64,000 nt of DNA from Rhizobium sp. BK376 (GCF_004341625.1 NZ_SLZG01000009.1:62001-126000), one strand, 5' to 3'; shown: positions 1-8,966, counted from the first letter of the stretch. Translations and numbers: made by a program. Notes: a model not told the origin generated them from the sequence alone.

Positions 1-619
1 TGCCGTCACGGGCGAGGGCGTCGATCAGGGCATCGTCGCTGCGATGCGCCAGATTATACTGGTTCTGCACGCAGACGATCTCGGTGATCTTTCGTCCTTC
101 CGCGATCTGGGCAGCCGTAACGTTGCTCAGCCCGACACGACGGACGAGGCCTTTTTGCTGGAGTTCGGCAAGGACGGTCAGCGGCGCTTCGATCGAGCCT
201 TCCGCAGGACCATGAGTGTCGAACATGATCCTGAGGTTGACGACATCGAGTGCGTCCAGCCCGAGATTGCGCAGGTTGTCGTGCACCGCCTTCGCCAGTT
301 CCTCCGGTGCGAAGGCCGGGAGCCATGCTCCCTTGTCGTCGCGCCTGGCGCCGATCTTGGTGACGATGACGAGGTCGTCGGCATAGGGGTGAAGGGCTTC
401 GCGGATCAATTGATTGGTGACATGCGGGCCATAGAAGTCCGAGGTGTCGATGTGATCGACGCCTGACGCCACGGCTTCGCGCAGCACGGCAAGCGCTGCG
501 TCATGATCTCTGGGCGGGCCGAATACGCCGGGGCCTGCGAGCTGCATGGCGCCGTAGCCGAGCCGCTTTACTGGTCGGTCGCCGAGGGTGAACGTGCCTG
601 ACTGATCGATGCTGGTCAT
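1..619 (-). CDS. aldo/keto reductase, 3'-truncated by window edge
   Basis: The reverse strand encodes the first 206 residues of an NADPH-dependent aldo/keto reductase, and the C-terminus lies beyond base 1. The start is set by a strong AAGGAGATAGGAC site just before ATG at 619. The N-terminus has the family's GYGAMQLAGP strand. The catalytic Asp58 and Tyr63 sit in DTSDFYG and Lys88 in VTKIG, as expected for the AKR tetrad; the usual His position reads Arg (NLRIMFD). Members reduce carbonyls in the cytosol, but the substrate cannot be read from sequence. It lies 122 bases downstream of the GlxA-type regulator on the same strand and may be its target. The family call is secure; the physiological role is unknown. 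Confidence 0.88.
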   Translation of the reverse strand, partial: MTSIDQSGTFTLGDRPVKRLGYGAMQLAGPGVFGPPRDHDAALAVLREAVASGVDHIDTSDFYGPHVTNQLIREALHPYADDLVIVTKIGARRDDKGAWLPAFAPEELAKAVHDNLRNLGLDALDVVNLRIMFDTHGPAEGSIEAPLTVLAELQQKGLVRRVGLSNVTAAQIAEGRKITEIVCVQNQYNLAHRSDDALIDALARDG

Positions 620-664
620 GTCCTATCTCCTTTTCAAGATGAGACAGAAATAGACGATATGGCC

Positions 665-685
665 TTGCACGATAACCGGGTGCAA
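665..685. promoter_or_regulatory. inverted repeat upstream of aldo/keto reductase
   Basis: TTGCAC (665-670) and GTGCAA (680-685) form a perfect 6-bp inverted repeat with a 9-bp spacer. It begins about 45 bases upstream of the aldo/keto reductase start. The size and place fit an operator for a dimeric regulator, perhaps the adjacent GlxA-type protein. This is inference only. Confidence 0.35.
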
Positions 686-741
686 TCGGTACGGTCTGTG
701 CGGAATGGCGAACAATGGTCGCCGATCCCGACTGGTGGGGG

Positions 742-1707
742 TCACCGCAGGTCGGCGCGAAGGTCGCGGACTCCCCGTCCCAGGCGCTGGCGCAGGAGTG
801 TGCGCAGCGTTGCTCCGTCGACATAGCCGACCTCCGCCGCAATGGCGTCGATATCGAGGCCGCTGCCGTGCAGAAGGGATTGCGCCCGCTCGACGCGGAG
901 GTCCTGAAAATAATCGAGCGGGGACTTGCCGAGCACTGCCTGGCAACGGCGTTGCAAAGAGCGTGCGCTCGTTGCCAGCGCGCCGGCGGCTTCCTGCAGA
1001 GAGAATCCGCCCTTGAGATGCTCGCGCGCCCAGCGTTCGAAACGCAGGACGAGGGGATCCGCCTGAGCCAGATGATTGGGGATGATGTAGGAGGCCTGCG
1101 AGGACCTGATGTCGGCGAGCAGGTAGCGCGAGACGACGGCCGCCAACTCAGGACTGGCCTTGCGGATCAGCCAAAGGGCGAGATCGAGATGCCCCATCGC
1201 AGCACCTGCCGTGACGCCGATATCGGTCGGGATGAGCATCCGGGACTCGTCGAGGCGAACATTCGGGTAGCGTTGCCGGAAGAGCGGGGCGAGCCACCAG
1301 GTCGTCGTCGCCTCCCTGCCGTCGAGCAGCCCGGCCTCGGCCAGATAGAAGGTCCCTATGCAGGAGGCGGCGATCTGCGCGCCCTCGGCATGCCAGTTCA
1401 GCAGGTGCTTCTTCGCCTGTTTCATATCCGCTCGCTCCAGGGCGGGGATAAGTTGCTCCGGTGTTCCCGTCGCCAGCGCCGGAATGATCACCCAATCCGG
1501 CTTCAGCTCATCAGTCACGGACTTCACGGGTATCGTGAATCCAAGGCCCGAGCGGACTTTCCGGCGGACGCCGACGAGCGTCATGTCGAAATGGGGCGTG
1601 CCTCCCATCATTCGGGATGAAAATTTGTTGGCGAGCGCGAAGGCGTCGAGCGTCACGGTCAGTCCGGTATCGAAGACGTCGTCCAAAGCAAGCACGGAAA
1701 TCCGCAT
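742..1707 (-). CDS. GlxA-family transcriptional regulator (DJ-1/PfpI domain plus AraC HTH)
   Basis: This is a 321-residue regulator. Residues 1-165 form a DJ-1/PfpI-like domain with the nucleophile-elbow cysteine Cys116 in AASCIGTF. Residues 225-318 form an AraC-type double helix-turn-helix, with LQEAAGALATSARSLQRR as the first helix pair and DIDAIAAEVGYVDGATLR as the second. GlxA proteins are cytosolic activators, often of catabolic or detoxification genes, and the DJ-1-like part is thought to sense a ligand rather than act as an amidase. It is divergent from the three-gene set at 1824-3804 and upstream of an aldo/keto reductase. An inverted repeat next to its start suggests autoregulation. 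The target is not known. Confidence 0.9.
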   Translation of the reverse strand: MRISVLALDDVFDTGLTVTLDAFALANKFSSRMMGGTPHFDMTLVGVRRKVRSGLGFTIPVKSVTDELKPDWVIIPALATGTPEQLIPALERADMKQAKKHLLNWHAEGAQIAASCIGTFYLAEAGLLDGREATTTWWLAPLFRQRYPNVRLDESRMLIPTDIGVTAGAAMGHLDLALWLIRKASPELAAVVSRYLLADIRSSQASYIIPNHLAQADPLVLRFERWAREHLKGGFSLQEAAGALATSARSLQRRCQAVLGKSPLDYFQDLRVERAQSLLHGSGLDIDAIAAEVGYVDGATLRTLLRQRLGRGVRDLRADLR

Positions 1708-1710
1708 GGC

Positions 1711-1737
1711 GTAAATGACCTCAAAGTTGGCATTTAC
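1711..1737. promoter_or_regulatory. inverted repeat in the GlxA/isomerase-like divergent promoter
   Basis: GTAAATG (1711-1717) and CATTTAC (1731-1737) are perfect 7-bp arms separated by 13 bp. They lie 4 bases upstream of the GlxA-type start and 87 bases upstream of the gene at 1824. The position fits a divergent operator controlling both sides. This is seen directly; function is inferred. Confidence 0.45.
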
Positions 1738-1823
1738 GACAATATCGGCTTTGCGGCGCTGCGGCTAGGTTCCCCCTCGCCAATATCTCACAGGCACAAT
1801 TTCACAGACACAGGAGAACACCC

Positions 1824-2117
1824 ATGAAGGTATTCGCTATCGGCGCCATCACCACTCCGCCCACGCCCGAGCAACAGCAGCAGGTCATGCCGAAAGAGGT
1901 TCCGCACACGCTTCAGCTCTACCTCGACGGCAAGATCGAACAGTTCTGGTTCCGCCAGGATCGGCTTGGCGTGGTCTTTCTCATGAACGTCGATTCGGTC
2001 GAAGACGCCAAGGCGGCGGTGGACACGCTTCCGCTGACCGAGGGCGGCTTCATGACCTTCGATCTGATCCCCGTCGGCCCGCTCGCGCCGCTTGCGCGCT
2101 TGCTGCAGACCACTTAA
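1824..2117 (+). CDS. small muconolactone-isomerase/YciI-like protein
   Basis: This 97-residue protein resembles the muconolactone delta-isomerase-like alpha+beta barrel family. It opens MKVFAIGAI and has a central IEQFWFRQD segment and a FLMNVDSVEDAKAAVDTLP stretch typical of the fold. Such proteins are soluble oligomers, and most are not true muconolactone isomerases. The ATG at 1824 follows CAGGAG at good spacing. It is first in a probable three-gene unit (gaps of 18 and 61 bases) divergent from a GlxA-type regulator. Enzymatic function is unassigned. Confidence 0.7.
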   Translation: MKVFAIGAITTPPTPEQQQQVMPKEVPHTLQLYLDGKIEQFWFRQDRLGVVFLMNVDSVEDAKAAVDTLPLTEGGFMTFDLIPVGPLAPLARLLQTT

Positions 2118-2135
2118 GCGCTGGAGGCGCCGCCA

Positions 2136-3002
2136 ATGAATATTCCTATCCTCATCGGCGGCGCCACAGGCGCTACCGGCAGCGTCGCGACGAAGCTCCT
2201 TTTGCAAAAGGGCTTTCCTGTCCGCGCCTTCGTTCACAAAATCGACGATCGCGCTCGTCAGCTCGAATCCCACGGGGCCGAAATCGTCGTCGGCGACGTG
2301 CTCGACTTTCGCGCCGTCCAACAGGCTTTTGACGGCATGAAGCGCGCCTATTTCGTCTATCCGATGCGCCCCGGCCTGGTGCAGGCGACCACAAATTTTG
2401 CTCAGGCCGCTCGCGAGGCGAGGGCAGAATTCATCGTCAACATGTCGCAGAAGACGGCTAGGTCGGACGCCAGGAGCGACTCGGCGCTCCAACATTGGCT
2501 CGCCGAACAGGTCTTCGATTGGGCCGGCACGCCGGTCACGCATCTGCATCCGACAGCCTTCAACGAATGGCTTTTCTACATGCGCAACATGATCCGCGAG
2601 GGCCGCTATGCGGTTGCCTTCGAGCCGACGGGCCGCTTTGCGCCGATCTCCGCCGAGGACCAGGGGGCTGTCATTGCCGCGATCCTTGCCGACCCGGCGC
2701 AGCATGCCGGCAAGACGTACCCTCTCTACGGTCCCGTCGAGCTGACGCCGCCGGAGATTGCCGAGATCGTTGCCGCGACCTTGGGAAAGCCGGTGCGCTA
2801 CGAGAGGATCACCGGCGAGCAATGGGTCCGCGAAGTTGCCGGTCAGGACATCCCGTTCCTTTCCCAGCACATCCAGGCCATCGCCGAGATGCATCGAGAG
2901 GGGCTTATGGCGGGGACGAACAACGTGGTCGAGACGATCACCGGCCGTCGCCCGATGACGGTTGCCGAATTCGTCGAGAAGCATCGGGCGGTCTGGCAGT
3001 AG
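2136..3002 (+). CDS. NmrA-family NAD(P)-binding protein
   Basis: This 288-residue atypical short-chain dehydrogenase has an N-terminal Rossmann motif GGATGATGS near residue 8 and no YxxxK catalytic pair in the usual place. NmrA-like proteins bind NAD(P) and act either as reductases or as redox-sensing regulators in the cytosol. The family length is about 280-300, so it appears complete. The TGGAGG site precedes ATG 2136. It lies 18 bases after the isomerase-like gene, so the two are probably cotranscribed. The substrate is unknown. Confidence 0.82.
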   Translation: MNIPILIGGATGATGSVATKLLLQKGFPVRAFVHKIDDRARQLESHGAEIVVGDVLDFRAVQQAFDGMKRAYFVYPMRPGLVQATTNFAQAAREARAEFIVNMSQKTARSDARSDSALQHWLAEQVFDWAGTPVTHLHPTAFNEWLFYMRNMIREGRYAVAFEPTGRFAPISAEDQGAVIAAILADPAQHAGKTYPLYGPVELTPPEIAEIVAATLGKPVRYERITGEQWVREVAGQDIPFLSQHIQAIAEMHREGLMAGTNNVVETITGRRPMTVAEFVEKHRAVWQ

Positions 3003-3063
3003 ATCGCGACGGGCAGACGGCAAAAGGGCGTGTTCCCAGTGCGGGGACACGCCGATCACGACA

Positions 3064-3804
3064 ATGAAGGCTCCACTTATGCTCGAACTCATCAAGTCAT
3101 CGATTGACGCGCATGGCGGCCTGGAACGCTGGGAACAGGTCCGGCGGATTTCCGCCACACTGACCCCTGGCGGTCTTGCCTTGCAGTTGCGAGGCCAGGA
3201 GGCTTTCGCGAAGAACTCGCTGCGAGTCACCATCGACACGCGGAAACAGCGAACGGTGTTCGATCCGTTCCTGGCCCGAGGGCACATCGGCATTTTCGAG
3301 CCCTATCGAACGGCTGTCGAGACATCAGAGGGCGCGGTCCTTGATGAGCTGCAAAATCCGCGAGACTCGTTCGTGCCCGAAGCTCCATGGAGCGCTCCGC
3401 AATTGGCCTATTTCGTAGGCTATGCGATGTGGACGTATCTCACGCTACCGTTCTCGTTGGTGCGGGACGGTATCCACCGTGAGGAGATCGGGTTTCACAA
3501 TGAAGGCGGGGAAAGCTGGCGGGCAGTGAAGGTCATCTTCCCCAGATCCTACGTCACTCATTCCTCCGAGCAGGTTCTTTATTTTGACGACAAGGGATTG
3601 ATCCGTCGGCAGGACTATTCCGTCGATGTTGCCGCAGGCTCCGTGGCCGCCCATTACCTTTACGATCATCAGGAATTCGATGGGATCATCTTTCCCACGC
3701 GTCGCCGCATCTATCCGCGCGGACCGGATCAGCTGCCGAACAGGGACGTGGTGATCATGTCGGCGGATCTTACAGGGTTCGAGCTATCAGGCGTGGCCCT
3801 CTGA
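3064..3804 (+). CDS. conserved protein of unknown function
   Basis: This protein of 246 residues (241 if the ATG at 3079 is used) has no domain I can name. It opens LIKSSIDAHGGLERWEQVRRI and is rich in beta-strand-like alternation. It has one hydrophobic stretch around LAYFVGYAMWTYLTLPFSLV, and ends with a YPRGPDQLPNRDVVIMSADL segment. The pattern of small N-terminal helices followed by antiparallel strands recalls lipoprotein-carrier-like folds, but no signal peptide is visible. It follows the NmrA gene by 61 bases on the same strand and ends 14 bases before the convergent helicase gene. The start choice is uncertain. Confidence 0.6.
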   Translation: MKAPLMLELIKSSIDAHGGLERWEQVRRISATLTPGGLALQLRGQEAFAKNSLRVTIDTRKQRTVFDPFLARGHIGIFEPYRTAVETSEGAVLDELQNPRDSFVPEAPWSAPQLAYFVGYAMWTYLTLPFSLVRDGIHREEIGFHNEGGESWRAVKVIFPRSYVTHSSEQVLYFDDKGLIRRQDYSVDVAAGSVAAHYLYDHQEFDGIIFPTRRRIYPRGPDQLPNRDVVIMSADLTGFELSGVAL

Positions 3805-3818
3805 GCCCGCCTTCCGCC

Positions 3819-6299
3819 TCAGACCCTTTCTACAAACCCGTCCAGCACACGCTTTTCGCCGGCGCGGTCGAATTCGATCGTCAGCTTGTTGCCTTCGATG
3901 CCTGATATGTTGCCGTTGCCGAACTTGATGTGGAAGACGCGGTCACCAACGGCGAATTTCGACGGTTCCGTCGAGGTGGACTTTGCGACAAGTTCGCCAT
4001 CGATGGTGCGACCCTTGGGGCCGCTTTCGCCGTAGCCGATGCGCTCGACGGCGTGGCCAGAGCGCGTGCCCCAGTTGTCGCGGGTGGCATCCGAGCGGTT
4101 CTGCTGCGCGCGTTTCCAGCCGGGAGTGGAATAGTTGTTGGCGAAGGGATCGGCCTTGTCGAAGCGTGAGGCGCCATATCCACCACCGCGACCATATCCG
4201 CCGTAGGATTGCTCGGTTTCCGCCACTGTGACGTGATTAATCGGCAGTTCGTCGAGGAAGCGCGAGGGCATGGTGGATTGCCAGAGGCCGTGGATGCGTC
4301 GGTTCGAGACGAACCAGATGTGGCAGCGGCGTTTCGCGCGGGTGATGCCGACATAGGCGAGGCGGCGTTCCTCCTCCAGACCGGCGCGGCCGCTTTCGTC
4401 GAGCGAGCGCTGGTGCGGGAAAAGGCCTTCCTCCCAGCCCGGCAGGAAGACGGTGTCGAATTCCAGGCCCTTGGCCGAATGCAGCGTCATGATCGAGACG
4501 GCGTCGAGGTTCTCGTTGGTCTCGGCATCCATGACAAGTGCTACGTGCTCCAGGAAGCCGCGCATGGACTCGAAGCTGTCCATCGAGCGGATCAGTTCTT
4601 TCAGGTTTTCCAGTCGGCCCGGCGCTTCGGCCGACTTGTCGTTCTTCCACATGTCCGTATAGCCGGACTCGTCGAGGATGGTCTCGGCCAGTTCGGTATG
4701 CGGTGTATTCTCAAGAAGGCCCTGCCAGCGGCGGAAGGACATGACGACGTCGAAAAGCGCCTTGCGCGGCTTCGGCTTCATCTCGTCGGTCTCGACCATC
4801 TCGGCGGCAGCCGCCAGCATCGGGATGTCGCGGGCGCGGGCATAGTCGTGCAGCGAGCGGACGGCGGTGTCGCCGAGGCCGCGCTTCGGCGTGTTGATGA
4901 TGCGCTCGAAAGCCAGATCGTCGGCCGGCTGGCAGACGAGCCGGAAATAGGCCATCGCATCGCGGATTTCGAGCCGCTCATAGAAGCGCGGGCCGCCGAT
5001 GACGCGGTAGTTCAGGCCAAGCGTGACGAAGCGGTCTTCGAATTCGCGCATCTGGAAGGAAGCGCGCACAAGGATCGCCATGTCGTTGAGATTGTGCTTC
5101 TTGCCGGATGAATCGCCGCGCTGCAGCGCCTCGATCTCTTCGCCGATAGCGCGGGCTTCTTCCTCTGAATCCCAGGAGGCATGCACCTGAACCTTGGTGT
5201 CGTCTGGATCGCTGCGGTCGGTGAAGAGCGTCTTTCCGAGGCGTCCTTCGTTATGGGCGATCAGATGGGCGGCCGCTCCGAGGATATGCTCGGTCGAGCG
5301 GTAGTTGCGCTCCAGCTTGATCACCTTGGCGCCGGGGAAATCCTTCTCGAAGCGCAGGATGTTGTCGACTTCGGCGCCGCGCCAGCCATAGATCGACTGG
5401 TCGTCATCGCCGACGCAGCAGACGTTCTGCGGCTCGCCCTTCGGCCGCTGGGCGAGCAGCCGCAGCCACATGTACTGCGCCGTGTTGGTGTCCTGATACT
5501 CGTCGACGAGGATATAGCGGAAACGCTGATGATAGTCCTTCAGGATATCCGGGTTCTGGCGGAACATCGCGATCGGGTGCAGCAGCAGATCGCCGAAATC
5601 GCAGGCGTTCAGCGTCTTCAGCCGGTTCTGATAGGCCGCATAGAGTTCGCGGCCGCGGCCGTTTGCAAAGGCGCGGGCGTCGCCCTCCGGAATGTCTGCC
5701 GGCAGCAGGCCCTTGTTCTTCCAGGTGTCGATCATGCCGGCGAACTGCTTGGCCGGCCAGCGCTTGTCGTCCAGACCCTCGGCCTGGATGATCTGCTTGA
5801 TCAGCCGTACGACGTCGTCGGTATCGAGAATGGTGAAGCTGGAGGAGAGGCCGACCAGCTCTCCGTGCCGGCGCAGAAGCTTGACGCCGATCGAGTGGAA
5901 GGTGCCGAGCCACGGCATGCCCTCGACCGCGCCGCCGACGAGAAGCGCAATGCGCTCCTTCATCTCGCGCGCCGCCTTGTTGGTGAAGGTGACGGCGAGG
6001 ATCTGGCTGGGGAAGGCGCGGTTGGTCGAGAGAATATGGGCGATGCGCGTGGTCAGCACGCGGGTCTTGCCGGTGCCGGCGCCGGCGAGCACGAGAACCG
6101 GGCCTTCCAGCGTCTCGACGGCTTCCGTCTGTTCGGGATTGAGGCCGGCGAGATAGTCCGGCCTGCGCCCGCTATCACGCGCGGCCATCGCCCGGGCGGC
6201 GATGCCGCCGACAAAAGGCGGAGCGCCCGCCGCTGCAGGCGGTTTGCGCGGGGCGGGCTCTTCATCGAAGAAGGGAATATCGTCGTATCCGGTCGTCAT
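3819..6299 (-). CDS. uvrD: UvrD/PcrA-type ATP-dependent 3'-5' DNA helicase
   Basis: This 826-residue superfamily 1A helicase unwinds DNA in nucleotide excision and mismatch repair and strips proteins from stalled forks. The motifs are complete. Walker A AGAGTGKT is at 72-79 and motif II VDEYQDTN at 265-272. Motif III GDDDQSIYGWRGA is at 297-309, followed by motif IV LERNYRS. Motif V is around SIMTLHSAKGLEFDTVFLPG and motif VI is LAYVGITRAKRR. The C-terminus carries the Tudor-like KFGNGNISGIEG domain known to contact RNA polymerase in PcrA. A longer frame opens upstream at 6440, but the acidic, proline-rich N-terminus starting MTTGYDDIPFF at 6299 is preferred. uvrD, pcrA and rep cannot be separated with certainty here. 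Confidence 0.94.
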   Translation of the reverse strand: MTTGYDDIPFFDEEPAPRKPPAAAGAPPFVGGIAARAMAARDSGRRPDYLAGLNPEQTEAVETLEGPVLVLAGAGTGKTRVLTTRIAHILSTNRAFPSQILAVTFTNKAAREMKERIALLVGGAVEGMPWLGTFHSIGVKLLRRHGELVGLSSSFTILDTDDVVRLIKQIIQAEGLDDKRWPAKQFAGMIDTWKNKGLLPADIPEGDARAFANGRGRELYAAYQNRLKTLNACDFGDLLLHPIAMFRQNPDILKDYHQRFRYILVDEYQDTNTAQYMWLRLLAQRPKGEPQNVCCVGDDDQSIYGWRGAEVDNILRFEKDFPGAKVIKLERNYRSTEHILGAAAHLIAHNEGRLGKTLFTDRSDPDDTKVQVHASWDSEEEARAIGEEIEALQRGDSSGKKHNLNDMAILVRASFQMREFEDRFVTLGLNYRVIGGPRFYERLEIRDAMAYFRLVCQPADDLAFERIINTPKRGLGDTAVRSLHDYARARDIPMLAAAAEMVETDEMKPKPRKALFDVVMSFRRWQGLLENTPHTELAETILDESGYTDMWKNDKSAEAPGRLENLKELIRSMDSFESMRGFLEHVALVMDAETNENLDAVSIMTLHSAKGLEFDTVFLPGWEEGLFPHQRSLDESGRAGLEEERRLAYVGITRAKRRCHIWFVSNRRIHGLWQSTMPSRFLDELPINHVTVAETEQSYGGYGRGGGYGASRFDKADPFANNYSTPGWKRAQQNRSDATRDNWGTRSGHAVERIGYGESGPKGRTIDGELVAKSTSTEPSKFAVGDRVFHIKFGNGNISGIEGNKLTIEFDRAGEKRVLDGFVERV

Positions 6300-6642
6300 G
6301 CGGCTCAATGTAGTGATTCGGCCCCGAAAGGCAAAAGGAACGGCTGATAATAAGAACAAAAAGGGCACATTTATGTGAGGGAGATGCTGGATTGCGCGCA
6401 TCGCAGTGTCATTGCGCCGATTTTCAGCGGGCGCGCGCATTGAGCCGTGGCGTTAATATCCGGGGCGAGCGAGGGGATGGGGCTCGGTGTGTATGGCAAC
6501 GAAATCGGTGCCGTTTGTGTCTTTAAGGAAGCGGTCGCCAAGAATTGCGTCTTGAGCCAAGTGCTTGAAAACGCCTCATCATCATATTGCCTTATTCCTT
6601 AATATTGGTCTCGACATCAAATTCGGGGAGACCAGCGATTCC
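6300..6642. other. intergenic region between helicase and lipoprotein genes
   Basis: These 343 bases separate two divergent genes and must hold both promoters. I see no convincing small gene, tRNA or hairpin. A GC-rich stretch at about 6412-6480 is followed by a more AT-rich segment at 6565-6610 nearer the lipoprotein start. Confidence 0.5.
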
Positions 6643-7311
6643 ATGATCAAGAAACTTGTCCTTGTAGCCATTTGCGCCACCTATCTGAGCGCCTGCACGA
6701 CGACCGATCCCTATACGGGGCAGCAGAAGGTCTCCAATACGGCAGGCGGCGCTGCGATCGGTGCCGGCCTGGGTGCCCTTGCTGGTCTCGCGGTCGGCGG
6801 GTCGCCGGTCGGACGGCGCAATGCAGCCCTGATCGGCGCCGGCATCGGTGCGCTGGCAGGCGGCTCGATCGGCAGCTACATGGACCAGCAGGAAGCCGAG
6901 CTGCGCCAGCAACTGCAGGGTACGGGCGTCTCCGTCACCCGCGTCGGCGACCGCATCATCCTCAACATGCCGTCGGCGATCACCTTCGATACCGACCAGG
7001 ATGCGGTGAAGCCGGAATTCTATCCGACGCTGAACTCGGTCGCGATCGTGCTGCGCAAGTTCAACAAGTCGCTGATCGACGTCAACGGCCACACGGATTC
7101 GACCGGCAGCCTGCAGCATAACCAGGACCTGTCGCAGCGTCGCGCCATCTCGGTCGCCGGCTATCTCGGCAGCCAGGGCATCGACCAGCGTCGCGTCTCG
7201 GCCGTCGGCTTCGGCCCGTCGCAGCCTGTTGCCACCAATGCGACCGAAGCCGGCCGCGCCCAGAACCGCCGTGTCGAGATCCAGATCTCGCCGCTCACGC
7301 AGAATGGGTGA
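6643..7311 (+). CDS. OmpA-family outer-membrane lipoprotein (YiaD-like)
   Basis: The 222-residue precursor starts at ATG 6643, giving a lipoprotein signal peptide with lipobox LSAC and lipidated Cys18. Upstream codons lack a signal-like sequence, which argues against the earlier in-frame ATG at 6565. Residues 33-75 form a glycine-zipper segment (GGAAIGAGLGALAGLAVGG, then GAGIGALAGGSIG) that likely packs in the membrane. Residues 105-220 are an OmpA C-terminal domain with NGHTDSTGS and the QNRRVEI end, which binds peptidoglycan diaminopimelate. The protein should tether the outer membrane to the wall. It is transcribed alone. Confidence 0.92.
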   Translation: MIKKLVLVAICATYLSACTTTDPYTGQQKVSNTAGGAAIGAGLGALAGLAVGGSPVGRRNAALIGAGIGALAGGSIGSYMDQQEAELRQQLQGTGVSVTRVGDRIILNMPSAITFDTDQDAVKPEFYPTLNSVAIVLRKFNKSLIDVNGHTDSTGSLQHNQDLSQRRAISVAGYLGSQGIDQRRVSAVGFGPSQPVATNATEAGRAQNRRVEIQISPLTQNG

Positions 7312-7433
7312 GGCGCGGTCCGGCGTAGCCGGAGCAATCGATCCAGTGAATCGATTGCAGCGCCGAACGCCCGAAGCGTAAGCGCAGGGCCGGTTGGTTC
7401 GGCGCGACGAGGGGCTTCTTGCTTGCGTGGGAA

Positions 7434-7587
7434 CCCCTCATCCCCCTGCCGGGACCTTCTCTCCTCGGGGAGAAGATACAAGCGCCGACACTTCGCAGAT
7501 CTCAGCGGTCGAAATAGGAGTGATTTGGGTGCAGCGGCATCCGTCTTCTCCGCTTGGGGAGAAGGTGCCCGAAGGGCGGATGAGGGG
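7434..7587. repeat. long imperfect inverted repeat (RIME-like rhizobial intergenic element)
   Basis: The left arm at 7434-7475 starts CCCCTCATCCCCCTGCC and ends CGGGGAGAAG. The right arm at 7545-7587 starts CTTCTCCGCTTGGGGAGAAG and ends GCGGATGAGGGG, so it is the reverse complement with a few mismatches. Each arm also contains its own short hairpin (CTTCTCTCCTCGGGGAGAAG type). The arms flank about 70 bases of unrelated sequence. This matches the known class of rhizobial intergenic mosaic elements (RIME-type). It lies between genes converging on it, fills most of the 323-base gap, and could also end transcription. Confidence 0.7.
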
Positions 7588-7634
7588 CTCCCATCCGTCA
7601 TATACAGCGGGATGCGCGGCATAGACCTCACCCC

Positions 7635-8042
7635 TCACTCATGCATCTTCGCCCCCTTGACGATCTTGTCCACGATCTTCTTGTCCGCCCGCAACGCAAT
7701 GCCGACGACCCTGGCGTCCTCCGGCGCGAATTCCGAAAAGACCGCGCGGTTTGCCGCATCATGGCCCGTCGCAAACATTTCCTCGATGAAGACGGAGGCT
7801 GCCACTTCGCGTTCAAGGGACCGCCGATGGACCGCTGCGATCGTCTCTTCATCGGCGGACAGCACGATGATCGGCTGGACCGATAGCGCATTGTAGATAT
7901 TGCCCGCCCGGTCGCGATAGGGCTCGCCGATGATATCGGGATATTGCCCGACGATACCTGATGTCAGGAAGGCGGTGACGTTCAGCTTTTGCCATGACGC
8001 AAGATTGTTTCGCAGAACGATCGCGATTTTGGTATCAAACAT
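7635..8042 (-). CDS. DUF2000 family protein
   Basis: This 135-residue protein belongs to the DUF2000 family: N-terminal KIAIVLRNNLASWQKLNV, a central LSVQPIIVLSADEE strand pair, and a C-terminal EDARVVGIALRADKKIVDKI segment. Structures in the family resemble peptidyl-tRNA hydrolase II folds, but activity is unproven. The gene is full length. It is divergent from the AraC-type regulator at 8094, only 51 bases apart, an arrangement suggesting that the regulator controls it. Confidence 0.8.
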   Translation of the reverse strand: MFDTKIAIVLRNNLASWQKLNVTAFLTSGIVGQYPDIIGEPYRDRAGNIYNALSVQPIIVLSADEETIAAVHRRSLEREVAASVFIEEMFATGHDAANRAVFSEFAPEDARVVGIALRADKKIVDKIVKGAKMHE

Positions 8043-8093
8043 GGATGGTCTCTTTCATGCGGTGCCAAGGGGGCGGATTCGGGAGATAGAAGA

Positions 8094-8966
8094 GTGATCG
8101 ATGTATCCGGGCAGATACTTAGAGGTCTTGAACGTTCGTGCGTGCCGGCCGAGCGCGATCGGATCGTCGCGGCGCCCACCAATCCCGGTATCGAGCGCAT
8201 CCAGGCGCAGTTCAGGGGTAATGCCTTCGGGCTGCACCGCCACGACACCTATGGCCTTGGGGTTACGATGCGCGGCGTCCAGACCTTCGCCTATAGGGGC
8301 GAGCGGCGCTACAGCGTGCCAGGCCGGGTTATCGTGCTGCATCCGGGCGAGCTGCATGACGGCGGCGCGGCTACGGATGACGGCCTGCTGTACCGCATGC
8401 TCTACATGGAGCCGCAGCGGCTGCTTGAGGGGCTGGAGCAGGCGGGCGCCAGCTTGCCTTTTGTCGACGATCCCATCATCGAGGACGGGCCGCTGGCGTC
8501 GCTCCTGATGAGCGCGCTTACGGATCTCGAACAGACGCTAGACGAACTCTTCCTCGACGATTTCATCGCTAGGCTAGGATCGGGGCTCGCGGTCCACGCC
8601 AAGCAGCTGCAAAAGCCGCTCGGCACTGTCGCCTGGAATCAGGCGCGGGCAGCGCGGGACTATCTTGAAGCCCATGTGCTGCGCGGAGTCGGCTCGAAGG
8701 AGCTGGAAGAGGTCACCGGCCTTGACCGTTTTGCGCTCTCGCGTCATTTCCGCGCTGCTTTCGCCACAAGCCCACACCGCTTCCTGCTGATGCGCCGCCT
8801 GCAGTGGGCAAAGGCGATGATTGCCGATGGCGAGCCGCTGGCGGAGGTTGCCGCTGCCACGGGCTTTGCCGACCAAAGCCATCTGACGCGGCATTTCAAG
8901 AAGACCTTCGGGATTGCGCCCGGCGCTTGGGGTGCCATGGTCGGGGCAGGGCGGGCGTCTGCCTGA
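8094..8966 (+). CDS. AraC-family transcriptional regulator with cupin sensor
   Basis: This 290-residue regulator has an N-terminal AraC-binding cupin domain with FGLHRHDTYGLGVTMRGVQ and the strand-turn PGRVIVLHPGELHDGG. The C-terminal AraC double HTH is at about 185-280, with FALSRHFRAAFATSPHRFL and SHLTRHFKKTFGIAPGAW. The start is GTG at 8094, preceded by GGGAG at about 9 bases; I see no competing ATG in frame nearby. It is divergent from a DUF2000 gene and probably regulates it. The ligand is unknown. Confidence 0.88.
   Translation: MIDVSGQILRGLERSCVPAERDRIVAAPTNPGIERIQAQFRGNAFGLHRHDTYGLGVTMRGVQTFAYRGERRYSVPGRVIVLHPGELHDGGAATDDGLLYRMLYMEPQRLLEGLEQAGASLPFVDDPIIEDGPLASLLMSALTDLEQTLDELFLDDFIARLGSGLAVHAKQLQKPLGTVAWNQARAARDYLEAHVLRGVGSKELEEVTGLDRFALSRHFRAAFATSPHRFLLMRRLQWAKAMIADGEPLAEVAAATGFADQSHLTRHFKKTFGIAPGAWGAMVGAGRASA

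Noticed and set aside
1788-3293. 501-residue reverse frame across the isomerase-like and NmrA genes
   Set aside because: It covers three well-supported forward genes with ribosome sites and has no family similarity.
5181-6347. 388-residue forward frame opposite the UvrD helicase
   Set aside because: No recognisable domain, and the reverse strand holds all helicase motifs. High-GC codon bias creates such open shadows.
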